This document shows positions 54,100 through 63,440 of a stretch of DNA of 64,000 nt, one piece after another. The stretch is from Sulfitobacter sp. HGT1 (GTDB lineage: Bacteria > Pseudomonadota > Alphaproteobacteria > Rhodobacterales > Rhodobacteraceae): the NCBI RefSeq assembly GCF_013282155.1, contig NZ_BLWI01000010.1:403113-467112 (forward strand), written 5' to 3'. A model generated the notes under the pieces. The model did not search any database and was not told the origin of the DNA. It saw only the letters and a list, made by a program, of their open reading frames with translations. The position numbers and the translations under genes are program-made. How positions within the stretch are numbered: the stretch's first letter is position 1; each line of letters starts with the position of its first letter.

Positions 54100-56393
54100 C
54101 AGACACGCCCTTCCATTTCTGCGGCGCGGTCGGCATTGCGCCACGCCTGATCTCGTCCCGCCTCATAGGGTTTTGGCCAGACCGCCTGACGGTCGCCAAT
54201 TGCGGCCCCCTGATGCAAGGTCCAATAGGGATCGGCCAGATGCGCCCGCGCAAGGCAGACCAGATCGGCCCGCCCCGCCATGAGTATTGAATTCACGTGA
54301 TCGGCCTCGAATATATTGCCGACCGCCATCGTCTTGATCCCGCCATCGTTGCGGATCCGGTCCGAGAACGGGGTTTGGAACATGCGGCCATAGACTGGCT
54401 TGGCTTGGGTCGAGGTCTGTCCGGCGGAGACATCAATGATATCCGCCCCTGCCGCGTCAAACATCGCTGCGATTTCAACGGCTTCTTCAGGGGTTACCCC
54501 GTCATCGCCCGCCCAGTCATTGGCCGAAATACGCACCGCCATCGGTTTGCCTGCGGGCCAGACAGCACGCATCGCGGCAAAGACCTCCAACGGATAGCGC
54601 ATCCGGTTTTCAAGGCTGCCGCCATAGTCATCATCACGCGTATTCGAGAGCGGAGAGATAAAGGACGAGACCAGATAGCCGTGCGCCGCGTGCAGTTCGA
54701 TCATATCGAACCCTGCGCGGTCGGCCATTTCGGCTGCGGCGACAAACTGTGCCGTCACGGCGTCCATATCCGCACGGGTCATTGCCTTTGGCACCGCGTT
54801 TTCATCCGACCACGGGATTGCCGAGGCCGAGATCAAAGGCCAGTTGCCCGACGGCAAGGGCGCATCCATCTTTTCCCAACCGACCTGCGTCGACCCTTTG
54901 CGGCCCGCATGGCCGATCTGGCAACATATTTTCGCATCTGTTTCAGCATGGACGAAATCGGTCAGCCGCTTCCATGCGGCCTCGTGCGATGGTGCATACA
55001 GCCCCGGACAACCCGGCGTGATCCGCCCGTCCGCCGATACGCAGGTCATTTCGGTATAAACCAGCCCCGCCCCGCCTTTTGCGCGTTCGCCGTAGTGGAT
55101 CAGATGCCAGTCGGTCGGCGCGCCATCGACCGCCTTGTACTGCGCCATGGGCGATACCACGATGCGGTTTTCCAGTGTCATATCGCGCAATTGGAAGGGT
55201 GCGAACATCGGCGCGCGGGCGGGCAGATTGGTGCCTGCGCCCGCTTGCTTCATGAACCACGCCTCTGCCCCGCCCAGCCATTTCGGATCGCGGGCGCGCA
55301 GGTTTTCATGGCTGATGCGTTGGCTGCGGGTCAGCATCGAATAGTTCAACTGCACCGGATCAAGATCAAGATAGCGTTCCACGTCCTCGAACCACTCGAC
55401 CGAATTGCGCGCGGCCGATTGCAGGCGCAGCACTTCCAAACGGCGCGCGGCCTCGTATTTTTCAAAGGCGGTCGCCAGATCCGCATCATCCGTCACATGT
55501 TTCGCCAGCGAGATTGCGGATTCCAAGGCCAGTTTCGTGCCCGACCCGATGGAAAAATGCGCCGTAGCCGAAGCATCGCCCAGCAGAACGACATTCTCGT
55601 GGCTCCATTTTTCACACAACACACGGGGGAATTTGATCCAGGCCGACCCGCGAATATGCCCCGCGTTGGTCATCAGCTTGTGACCGCCCAGATGGTCCTT
55701 GAAGATTTCCTCGCAGGTGGCGATCGATTCCTGCTGGGTCATCTCGCCAAAGCCGTAGGCATCATAGGTTTTCTGCGAGCATTCCACGATGAAAGTCGCC
55801 GTATCGGGATCGAATTGATAGGCATGAACCCAGACCCAGCCTTTGTCCGTCTTCTCGAAGATAAAGGTAAAGGCGTCGTCGAATTTCTGGTGCGTGCCCA
55901 TCCAGACAAAGGGACAGCGGCGCACATCGATATCGGGCTTGAATGTGTCCTCAAATTCAAGCCGTGTTTTTGAATTCAACCCGTCGCAGGCCACGACCAG
56001 ATCATAGTCATCCATATAGGCGGATGCCGATTTCACTTCGGTTTCGAACTGCAGGTTAACGCCAAGGGCACGGGCGCGGTCTTGCAAGATCAGCAGTAGC
56101 TTTTTGCGCCCGATCCCGCAAAACCCGTGACCGGAGGACGTGATCACCTGCCCTTTGTGATGGAGCGCAATATCATCCCAATAGGCGAAATGGCTGCGGA
56201 TTTCAGCAGCACTGACAGGATCGTTTTGTTCAAGGTTATCAAGCGTTTCATCTGACAGAACCACACCCCAGCCAAAGGTGTCATCAGGCTTGTTGCGTTC
56301 CAGAACGGTGACATCTGCATTCGGTTGGCGCAGTTTGAGCGAGATCGCAAAATACAGCCCCGCAGGCCCGCCCCCCAGACATATTGCACGCAT
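54099..56393 (-). CDS. 2-aminobenzoyl-CoA monooxygenase/reductase (bifunctional flavoprotein)
   Basis: 764-residue two-domain flavoenzyme. Residues 1-about 385 are an FAD monooxygenase of the salicylyl-CoA 5-hydroxylase type ([39 protein letters not shown]); residues about 395-764 are an old-yellow-enzyme-type FMN reductase ([45 protein letters not shown]). This fusion matches ACMR of Azoarcus evansii, which hydroxylates and hydrogenates 2-aminobenzoyl-CoA to remove aromaticity without a ring-cleaving dioxygenase. First gene of the 14-gene block, with GGGAGA before its ATG. Confidence 0.93.
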   Translation of the reverse strand: MRAICLGGGPAGLYFAISLKLRQPNADVTVLERNKPDDTFGWGVVLSDETLDNLEQNDPVSAAEIRSHFAYWDDIALHHKGQVITSSGHGFCGIGRKKLLLILQDRARALGVNLQFETEVKSASAYMDDYDLVVACDGLNSKTRLEFEDTFKPDIDVRRCPFVWMGTHQKFDDAFTFIFEKTDKGWVWVHAYQFDPDTATFIVECSQKTYDAYGFGEMTQQESIATCEEIFKDHLGGHKLMTNAGHIRGSAWIKFPRVLCEKWSHENVVLLGDASATAHFSIGSGTKLALESAISLAKHVTDDADLATAFEKYEAARRLEVLRLQSAARNSVEWFEDVERYLDLDPVQLNYSMLTRSQRISHENLRARDPKWLGGAEAWFMKQAGAGTNLPARAPMFAPFQLRDMTLENRIVVSPMAQYKAVDGAPTDWHLIHYGERAKGGAGLVYTEMTCVSADGRITPGCPGLYAPSHEAAWKRLTDFVHAETDAKICCQIGHAGRKGSTQVGWEKMDAPLPSGNWPLISASAIPWSDENAVPKAMTRADMDAVTAQFVAAAEMADRAGFDMIELHAAHGYLVSSFISPLSNTRDDDYGGSLENRMRYPLEVFAAMRAVWPAGKPMAVRISANDWAGDDGVTPEEAVEIAAMFDAAGADIIDVSAGQTSTQAKPVYGRMFQTPFSDRIRNDGGIKTMAVGNIFEADHVNSILMAGRADLVCLARAHLADPYWTLHQGAAIGDRQAVWPKPYEAGRDQAWRNADRAAEMEGRV

Positions 56394-57181
56394 CCCGTCT
56401 CTCCCGATTGGTGTCGTTAACCGTGACGGTAGAGTGAGTCGCTTTTTTCTTCAAGCATATATATTTTAATCCTAAAATACCTAGTCGCAGAGCGTCTGGA
56501 CGCGCAAGCCGAACCGTGCACCAACACGAAGGCTGCAGAAACGCTTCTATGCGTTGTTTGCTAAGCGAAATTTTAAGATGAGTGGTGCCCCCACACGGCG
56601 AGCGGTGAAGATATTCAAGCACCTAACCTACTGGGATTTAACAATATTTCAAGTGTCAAAAATTTCTTGTATAACTAAATGTGTTACCTTAAAAACACCA
56701 ATCCCCACTATATAACAAACTATGATGTTGCGGCTTACGGCACCAAGCGGACAAATCTGCAAGTGTGAACCTACGGAGCCTGTGGTTGGCCCGAAGCCCG
56801 AAGAAGAGGTCAATTGCTTGCCCTGCCTTGGCAAAGAATACAAACCGACCGGCATCAGAATTATATGAAAAACGATGGTACCATCACCATGCAAGTACAC
56901 CTGCCACCATTAAGACAGGCACCACTTTGTGATCCGAAGCCCAATTAGTGGCGAAAGATGAAACTCTAACGCTCTTTGGGGGCGAAAAATGCTTAAAACC
57001 CGTCCATCGGCATGTGCCCTCTTGCCACCAACAAAGCTGCAATGCACTGTGCAAAGTAACTTGTGTGCCTAAATTATTTTGGAACCAGACACCAAATCAT
57101 TTAAGCCCAAATTTGAATAAGAACGCCTTAATAGTGTCCGCCAGCAAATCGAAAGCCACCGGATCGGAGAAATTAATAGAC
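56394..57181. other. Island boundary region: operon promoter, then AT-rich non-coding DNA
   Basis: The first 80 bases must hold the promoter of the catabolic operon; an AT tract with ATATATAT (56457-56464) next to CTTCAAG is a possible MarR site. From about 56460 base composition changes to AT-rich and no recognised gene is found until 57182, apart from a doubtful 48-codon frame at 56722. The frame of the next gene is open back to 56948 but without ribosome site. Confidence 0.5.
56722..56868 (+). CDS. Doubtful small Cys-pair protein
   Basis: 48 codons from a tandem ATG-ATG. The product has CKC and, 18 residues on, CLPC, separated by a Pro/Glu-rich stretch (EPTEPVVGPKPEEEVN), spacing that could bind one zinc. 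No ribosome site is seen and I know no family. It may be a gene remnant. Confidence 0.25.
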   Translation: MMLRLTAPSGQICKCEPTEPVVGPKPEEEVNCLPCLGKEYKPTGIRII

Positions 57182-59638
57182 ATGGAAAAAAAATTAGCGA
57201 AACAAATTCTTGAACGCTTTGAGAAACTTCAACTATATGAAGCGAATGAAGCCGAAACAAGATTGAAATTAATTGATCGAATTTTATTCGAGGTCTTGGA
57301 TTGGACACACGACGACGTAACAGTCGAGGAGCACGTATCCGAAGACGGAACTACGGAATATGCAGATTATGTTATACGGACTGGATTTTCATCATTTGTA
57401 GTTGAAGCAAAAAAAGTTGGACGGGCCGAGCTAACAGTGCCTACGAAGCGAAAGGAGAACCTAAACAGAAAGTTGGTGTCCGGCGAAACAGGGGACGCCA
57501 TTCATCAGGCAAGAGATTACTGCAGAAAACTCGCCGTTCAATTTGCGGTAGTTACAAACGGCAGTCAATGGATAATTTTTCCAGCGATGAGAACTGATGG
57601 TGTTAAATTTGAAAAATCTAGTGCTATTATTTTTCCAAACCTTACAAGCGTGCTCGAAAACGATCTCGATGAATTTTATTCTTTGCTTTCAAGAGGCGCG
57701 GTCATATCAGGGGCTCTTGACAATGAACTTCTCGGGCGACGTGAAGATCAACTAATTGAACGACGACTGAATCAATACATTGACCAGCCTTTTACAAAAA
57801 TAAAACGCAATAGCATTTACACCGTTATTGAAAATGAGATTGAAACTGCTTTTTCTGAAGACATCACAACTGCAGACATTGATCTATTTCGTAAGAGTTA
57901 TGTGGAAACTGCGGATAGAACGAAATATGATCGTCGAATAGGAATGCATATCCACAAAAGAAGATCAGCTAGTAAACTCTCGCCAGTTAGAGCGATGACG
58001 TCTGGCGGTCGGGCTAAAGTAAGCGACAGTATTCGTGCGGCTGCAAAAAAATCGAAGCCTGTTGCAATGCTGATTTTGGGTTCAGTTGGTGCAGGGAAAA
58101 CCACCTTCATCAATCACACTAGGCTTGTAACGAATAAAGACTACTTCAGAGTATCAGAAAAAGAACCTTACCCGCATTGGATTCAAGTTGATTTCAGGAA
58201 TTTTGGCCGATCTGAGAATGCCTCTGAGTTTATTTTTTCGGAAATATTTAAGTACATCATGGATGACCCATTTCTTTCGGATTACGAACGCTGCCTCAAA
58301 AATGCGTATAAGTCTGAAATTGCTTCACTAAAAAAGGGACCATTGGCACTTCTTGCAGCCGATGAGAGAGAAATGAACATTAGGATTGCAGAGCTTTTGC
58401 AATCTGACTATGAAAAGCAGCGTCCCTATGTAGAAAAAATACTCAAATATGCATCCACGGATGCGGCAATTTTCTTAGTTCTGGACAACATAGACCAATT
58501 TGAGGATGAGCAAATTCAAGATGACATCTTCTCAAATGGAATAGCCATTTCTCGCCGTCTAAATTGCAACGTTATATTAGCAATGCGGGACAATACCTAC
58601 TTTCGAAATAGGGGGCTCCCAATATTCGATGCCTTTGACTTTGAACCTATAAATGTAGAGCCTCCTGAAGTGATGACTGTGCTTGCAAAACGCTTCGTTA
58701 TCGCAAAGGAACTTCTTGCCGGTAAGGCTGTTAGCTTTTCGGGGGAGGATGGCAAGGACGTTTTTGTTGAGGACGCGTCTGTAATAGCTGATCTTCTGAT
58801 TGAATCGATTATAGGAACTACGGTCGGGAACTCAATTTCCCTATTTTCAACGGGTGACATTAGGTTTGCTTTGCGAATTACAAGGGATTTTCTTAGAAAC
58901 GGTTACAGCGCGACTGGACGAGCAGTTCAGTTCTATCAGAGGCACGGAACTTACAAACTTCCAGAGCATGAAGCCATGAGAGCGATAATGATTGGAAGTC
59001 GTGCCGTGTATTCTGAGGAATACAGCCCAATCGCCAACCCCTTCGATGCTAGACTTGATATGTCGAGCGCCCAGTTACTGAGGATGTTCTTACTTCACGG
59101 TCTGGTTAATCATGCCACAAGAAGGAATTTCGAGCCAATATCAGGTGAAAAACTTCGAAGTGTTTGCTTGGAAATTGGGTTTGCTCCAGATATCACCTTA
59201 AAGGTTTTAGAGGATCTATGCCGTGCTCGCTACATTTTCACCATTTCGCATGGCCCTGCCAATTTTGAGGCTGATTTTATCCCCTCCCATCTTGGCGGTT
59301 TCGTCATTAGAAACTTGATATCCAACTTTGTGTTCGTTGAAAATACAAGCATGGACACCTTCATAGAGGATGAAGCTCTCTGGCACGAACTGCGCAACGA
59401 AACCGAGGAAGTTTTTCGCATTCGAAAAACCACTGAAAAGATCCAAAAGAGGGTGGAAAGAGTAAGGCTGTTTTTTGGCCACATGGTCGAGCGCTATGCA
59501 GTAATTTCTGATGAAGCTGCGAGGAGAGGTCTTGCAGTAGAGTGGCTGGGAAATCCGTTGAAAGATGCTATGGGGAACCTGAATGCCAACTGTGACCGCA
59601 TCGTGCAATCTGCAACAAGAAATTATGGAGAACAATAG
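57182..59638 (+). CDS. HsdR_N-like nuclease - P-loop NTPase fusion, candidate defence protein
   Basis: 818-residue protein in AT-rich island DNA. N-terminal domain (about 1-175): type I restriction HsdR_N-like PD-(D/E)xK fold with D62 in EYADYVI, E75-x-K77 in FVVEAKKVGR, and FAVVTNGSQWIIF. Linker about 176-290. NTPase domain: Walker A GSVGAGKTTFI (300-310), Walker B FLVLDNIDQF (431-440), arginine-containing ILAMRD (465-470). The C-terminal 300 residues are mostly helical with no domain I recognise. The combination resembles stand-alone phage-defence NTPases with a nuclease effector. The ATG at 57182 starts the homologous part; GGAG lies 12 bases upstream. Confidence 0.7.
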   Translation: MEKKLAKQILERFEKLQLYEANEAETRLKLIDRILFEVLDWTHDDVTVEEHVSEDGTTEYADYVIRTGFSSFVVEAKKVGRAELTVPTKRKENLNRKLVSGETGDAIHQARDYCRKLAVQFAVVTNGSQWIIFPAMRTDGVKFEKSSAIIFPNLTSVLENDLDEFYSLLSRGAVISGALDNELLGRREDQLIERRLNQYIDQPFTKIKRNSIYTVIENEIETAFSEDITTADIDLFRKSYVETADRTKYDRRIGMHIHKRRSASKLSPVRAMTSGGRAKVSDSIRAAAKKSKPVAMLILGSVGAGKTTFINHTRLVTNKDYFRVSEKEPYPHWIQVDFRNFGRSENASEFIFSEIFKYIMDDPFLSDYERCLKNAYKSEIASLKKGPLALLAADEREMNIRIAELLQSDYEKQRPYVEKILKYASTDAAIFLVLDNIDQFEDEQIQDDIFSNGIAISRRLNCNVILAMRDNTYFRNRGLPIFDAFDFEPINVEPPEVMTVLAKRFVIAKELLAGKAVSFSGEDGKDVFVEDASVIADLLIESIIGTTVGNSISLFSTGDIRFALRITRDFLRNGYSATGRAVQFYQRHGTYKLPEHEAMRAIMIGSRAVYSEEYSPIANPFDARLDMSSAQLLRMFLLHGLVNHATRRNFEPISGEKLRSVCLEIGFAPDITLKVLEDLCRARYIFTISHGPANFEADFIPSHLGGFVIRNLISNFVFVENTSMDTFIEDEALWHELRNETEEVFRIRKTTEKIQKRVERVRLFFGHMVERYAVISDEAARRGLAVEWLGNPLKDAMGNLNANCDRIVQSATRNYGEQ

Positions 59639-59915
59639 GTGAGCCCCTTAGTCTATTAAACATTTAGTCTGTGTGAACGGCCTTCTACGTAAAGGTAGAA
59701 CGGGTTCTTCAAGGGTGTTTCATTTACACAGGGGCAGTTAGCTGGACACATTGCCTGAAATGATTGCCCCCCTCCCCCTAAAACTCATGCATTACCCAGA
59801 AACCGGAGGGCAACTGGCTACATCAAGGAAAGCAAGCCTTAGGATACCACTCTAAACCCCTCTTCTTTACACACCTGCATCGTCTTTCCCGTTTCGCCAA
59901 TTCCACCTGATACAT
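59639..59915. other. Intergenic, no gene seen
   Basis: Between the fusion gene and the convergent recombinase gene. A short hairpin TTCTAC-GTAAAG-GTAGAA lies near 59683-59700. Nothing else is evident. Confidence 0.5.
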
Positions 59916-60464
59916 TCAAGTTATCTCAACAATCCGATAGACCGACCTTTCGGAGATCCCAAGTTTCTGTGCAGTTGCCCGTTTACTTAGCCCTTCTGCC
60001 AACAGATCCATGGCCTCCTGCTTATGTATCATTGCAGTAGCCTTCCTTCCCCTGTACTTGCCCTGCGCCTTGGCCTTAGCAATGCCTTCAAGCTGTCTCT
60101 CCAGCATCATCTCTCGTTCAAACTGGGCCACAGACCCTAAAACGTTAAGCATCAGCTTTCCCGTCGCATTTGTCGAATCCAGGCCAAGGGCCAATATCCG
60201 AAGGCCAACACCCTTGCTCTCAAGTTCCTCAAGGATCTCCCCCAAGTGTTTGATTGATCTGGCCAAACGATCCAACTTTGTAACGACTAAGGTATCACCT
60301 TCACGGGTGTAGTCGATAGCGGCCCTTAGCTGCCCCCTGAGGGCCACAGAGCTGATTTGCTCCTCGTAGACCCGATCACATGGGATTGCCTTCAGCGAGT
60401 CTTTTTGAGCCTCTAGGGATGCGATTTGTTCTAGTGTTGATGTACGTGCGTAACCGATCATCAT
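59916..60464 (-). CDS. Serine recombinase (resolvase/invertase family)
   Basis: 182-residue site-specific recombinase. Catalytic S9 in MIGYARTSTLEQ, the arginine/aspartate core VVTKLDRLARSIKHLG, the E-helix start LMLNVLGSVAQFEREMM, and a C-terminal helix-turn-helix GLSKRATAQKLGISERSVYRIV. Full length for a Tn3-type resolvase. The ATG at 60464 is eight bases after AAGGAGG. No transposase is visible, so it serves the island or a decayed transposon. Confidence 0.93.
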   Translation of the reverse strand: MMIGYARTSTLEQIASLEAQKDSLKAIPCDRVYEEQISSVALRGQLRAAIDYTREGDTLVVTKLDRLARSIKHLGEILEELESKGVGLRILALGLDSTNATGKLMLNVLGSVAQFEREMMLERQLEGIAKAKAQGKYRGRKATAMIHKQEAMDLLAEGLSKRATAQKLGISERSVYRIVEIT

Positions 60465-60481
60465 TGTGATGTCCTCCTTAC

Positions 60482-60548
60482 CTGACAATAGGGTTTAAGG
60501 AGTTGAGGCAGACCACCTGCCAAAAGCTAAAACCAACTCCATTGTCAG
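60482..60548. repeat. Nested inverted repeat upstream of the serine recombinase
   Basis: Outer arms CTGACAAT (60482-60489) and ATTGTCAG (60541-60548); next arms GGAGTTG (60499-60505) and CAACTCC (60534-60540); inner hairpin GGCAG-ACCAC-CTGCC (60507-60521). The right arms are contiguous, the left have a nine-base bulge. It lies just before the recombinase ribosome site, where a res/crossover site or an operator is expected. Confidence 0.8.
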
Positions 60549-60804
60549 TACAAAGCGACACCATTGGGGCCTGACACATGGGCATGGTCTATTGGCAGGG
60601 TTGGTTTGGCGCTAGGGTGGGCGGAGTATTTAGTAGAACCTATGAAGATATCCAAACTTCTAAGGTTATCGGTTATTCTTGTACGTCCCGATTGATCGCG
60701 CTAGTTAAAATCAGTGAATTTCGGAAGTCCTATCGACAATGCGTTACATTCCACAACTAGTATATGATGAGATGCTCGTGCACAGCCGTCGCAGGGAGCA
60801 ATTT

Positions 60805-61524
60805 ATGGGCCACCACATCGTTCAGAGTGAACGTGGGGAGACTTTATCAATAGTTTTGGGTGGAATTATACTTCTAGAATTAGACGACAAGTTTTTAGAA
60901 AATTCATCAATGATTTCAAGTATGATTTGGCTTGGTCAAAGTAGATCGGCTTTCAGTCAATCCATCACTTCTTTCAATTACCATCAAGAAGCGTTCGAAG
61001 AATGGTGTAAATCTCTTAAAGAGGCAGATTTCAGCGATTTGCGCCCTGTTGAAAATGATTTTCTTAGTCGCTTTGAGTTCGATCCTTTTGATCCCTCTAC
61101 AACTCCAAGGGGGCCAAGTCCTCTGTACGGTCGCGGGGGGAGGCCCCTCGTGCATGGGCATCTGCCGTTTGCAGGACAAACGACTGACGATTTTGTTTTC
61201 TATCGGTGTGAGCCGTTCCCAACTAGTCGGTCCATAAACAGATCTACTGGGGAAATATCAGTGTCTGGCGGGCTCTATGGCTTTCCACCATCTGAACTGC
61301 AATTCGTCCCCTCTGGATTTGCCGCCGTCGGTAGATACGCATTGCCAAATGTTGCTCCTTCGATATTTCGGTGGCAGTTAAAAGCGCCGTCGGGAGTGGA
61401 CTTCAGCGCGGGGGCCTCTGTACCTCTTTTCGGACAGGCTGGTGGCGGAGTAGAGGTTTGCATGGAAAAGGATTTCCAAAATGTTGGCAACGTCGCTGAT
61501 CCAGTAGTTCTACCTTCGCTATAG
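60805..61524 (+). CDS. Hypothetical island protein
   Basis: Not recognised. 239 residues from the ATG at 60805, which follows GGGAG by six bases; the frame is open to 60739. The N-terminal third has a hydrophobic segment (SIVLGGIILLEL) and a helical part; a Pro/Gly-rich middle (PSTTPRGPSPLYGRGGRP) leads to a beta-looking C-terminal half. Codon use is AT-rich like the island. It diverges from the recombinase gene. Confidence 0.5.
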   Translation: MGHHIVQSERGETLSIVLGGIILLELDDKFLENSSMISSMIWLGQSRSAFSQSITSFNYHQEAFEEWCKSLKEADFSDLRPVENDFLSRFEFDPFDPSTTPRGPSPLYGRGGRPLVHGHLPFAGQTTDDFVFYRCEPFPTSRSINRSTGEISVSGGLYGFPPSELQFVPSGFAAVGRYALPNVAPSIFRWQLKAPSGVDFSAGASVPLFGQAGGGVEVCMEKDFQNVGNVADPVVLPSL

Positions 61525-62126
61525 CTAAAATTCTGTTCAGGTAGCTGGTTGGCGCATTCATCTGTCTCAAGCGTCTTACGGATGTTTGACTGAACCAAAT
61601 GGAAAAATTCTGTAGGGTAGCCTGTCAAGCCGAAGGGCTGGGGGGCCAGCAAAACCCACTTCAAAACTAGGGGTTATTTCTGTTGTTATTGTTGCCATTT
61701 CCATGGGGCTGACATTGGAAGGTCTATGGTGAATTCTCAACGCCCTGAGGGACTCTGTAGTGGGCCCTACAGTGCCTTCCCTCGCTTTCGTGGGGGTATG
61801 GCAGGCTAGCCCCCTAAACAGCCCTGCATGAACCGTGAATTGTGTTTTATTGTATATACTTATACCGAAACCGTCGACCTAATCGGCCTGAAGGGTTGCT
61901 TTGGACTGGCCCAAGGGAGGCAACTGATTTTTCGACCACACTGATGCAGACTGATAATCCGCTGAACTTCTGCCATTTGCGATGATGCCTGAAATCCGAC
62001 TGTTCAGAAATTAGCGTTCATAGTTATGGCGTAATGTCCTAAGATCAACCTTGGGACAACGTTGATGCTGTATTCAATCAGACCTCGACTCAAGGTCTCA
62101 ACCTAGTAAGACCCAAGGGACAACCC
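61525..62126. other. Intergenic island DNA, no gene seen
   Basis: About 600 bases. Two short inverted repeats lie near the right end: ATCAAC-N10-GTTGAT (62044-62065) and AGACCT-CGACTCA-AGGTCT (62080-62098), just beyond the 3' end of the polymerase-like gene; neither has a T run on the minus strand. Two copies of a CTTGGGACAAC-like stretch are also here. No promoter can be named. Confidence 0.5.
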
Positions 62127-63440
62127 TCAACCATCAGTAAAAATGGGGTGGCTTAATCTGGGCTTGATACCAGCAATCTTAGAAAACGAGTCTGAGAGAA
62201 CCATTGCCGCCTTTGCTGCATCGCTCTTTCTTACGATCAAACAATCATGCACAGGCAATGCCGGTATTGAGTGTTCCCTAGCAAGGGCAAGCATCGAATT
62301 GGAAACGATGTGCGACTCAACAGCCTGAAGCCTTGTGGAGCCAAGCTGGCTGTCTTCTAGCTTCATCAATATTGGGTGTTTGCCCAATGCCGCATGCTTG
62401 ATCTGATTAAACTTTGTGTTGTCATACTTGCCCCAGTCGTCCCTTGGTACCTTCCCTAAGCCGATGATGAGATTGATTGCCTTCTTTACATCATCCCTAG
62501 CCACGCCTTCGATCAGATACGGGTCTGTGGGCAGATCTAATTGTTCGTTTAAGAGGCCATAGACCAACGTAAGCTGGCATGCAGATATGTCGATTTCACA
62601 GACAGGCTCTCCGTTGATGGTTATGTCCGCCCTTAGAGCTGAAGGCCAATTGATATAACAATATCTTGGTCCATAAAATCGCCCACCATAGTTCCAGTCA
62701 AAGTCATACAGATCGCCGTCATTGAAAATCCGGTGCAGATAGGGCGCTGGGCCAAAGTTGAATTCCCAAGTGGCCAGAAATTCGTTGATCTCGTTTACCT
62801 CGGCCCTGAGTTGTTGCAGCTTGCCTGTGTTGTCTGGATTAAGGACTTTTCCGCTCTTCTCCCCCTTTAGCTTTTCGGCCTTCACGATGATCGGAGCAAA
62901 CTGAGACTGCGCAATTTTATAGTGCTGACCAATTGTCGTCGGCGTTATTCCATGCTCCGACATCACCTTCAAAAGCGAAGGCTTGGCCCGAAGTCTGGTA
63001 GCCCACATGAAGGAGGAGGTCTCCGGATGGTATCTGTCACCATCAAATTCACTGCTGCCCCTAAAACCGTTAATCACCTCAATAAGTCCTAGGTCTGCCC
63101 AAGCGGACTTGAGGGTGTCGTAGTGGCGGCTTTCAGCTACCGTGTTTTTGAAATCGTCTCGTTTGCTAGGCCTGAAAAGAAAGCCCTCAGCCTCTTCATT
63201 CAGAGCGGCAACAAGCAAATCAGCAGCGAGTGCAGACAATGTCCGCTTGAAGCGGACTAAGGCGTCGTCTTTAAATTTCCTCTTACGTAGACCGCTTGAA
63301 AACAAATAAGCCTGCGTCTGGTCCGATAGGAAATGTTCCAGCGCCTCAGCGGCGTCGGAGTGTAGAACAAGTTCAAACTCGGCAAACTCAGCTTTGCGTA
63401 GAACTTCAGGGGCGATATCCGGTCTTGTTTCAACATCCAT
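62127..63440 (-). CDS. Polymerase-palm-like protein of a recombinase operon
   Basis: 437-residue protein, family unnamed to me. The C-terminal half carries three spaced motifs like those of A-family DNA polymerases and T7-type RNA polymerases: motif A CEIDISACQLTLVYG (D284), motif B RDDVKKAINLIIGLGK (R315, K319/K320, N323) and motif C PVHDCLIV (H398-D399). GGRFYGPRYCYINWPSALR just before motif A recalls the GRFYGGWWQ-type segment of uncharacterised mobile-element proteins. There is no exonuclease domain. The start overlaps the end of the tyrosine recombinase gene by 11 bases, so the two are co-translated. Confidence 0.6.
   Translation of the reverse strand: MDVETRPDIAPEVLRKAEFAEFELVLHSDAAEALEHFLSDQTQAYLFSSGLRKRKFKDDALVRFKRTLSALAADLLVAALNEEAEGFLFRPSKRDDFKNTVAESRHYDTLKSAWADLGLIEVINGFRGSSEFDGDRYHPETSSFMWATRLRAKPSLLKVMSEHGITPTTIGQHYKIAQSQFAPIIVKAEKLKGEKSGKVLNPDNTGKLQQLRAEVNEINEFLATWEFNFGPAPYLHRIFNDGDLYDFDWNYGGRFYGPRYCYINWPSALRADITINGEPVCEIDISACQLTLVYGLLNEQLDLPTDPYLIEGVARDDVKKAINLIIGLGKVPRDDWGKYDNTKFNQIKHAALGKHPILMKLEDSQLGSTRLQAVESHIVSNSMLALAREHSIPALPVHDCLIVRKSDAAKAAMVLSDSFSKIAGIKPRLSHPIFTDG

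Noticed and set aside
54297..55973. 558-codon plus-strand frame opposite the 2-aminobenzoyl-CoA enzyme
   Set aside because: Shadow; the minus-strand protein has complete FAD and FMN domains.
56948..57181. N-terminal extension of the nuclease-NTPase gene from a GTG
   Set aside because: Extra 78 residues are Cys/His-rich and unlike the domain, with no ribosome site; the HsdR_N-like part begins at 57182.
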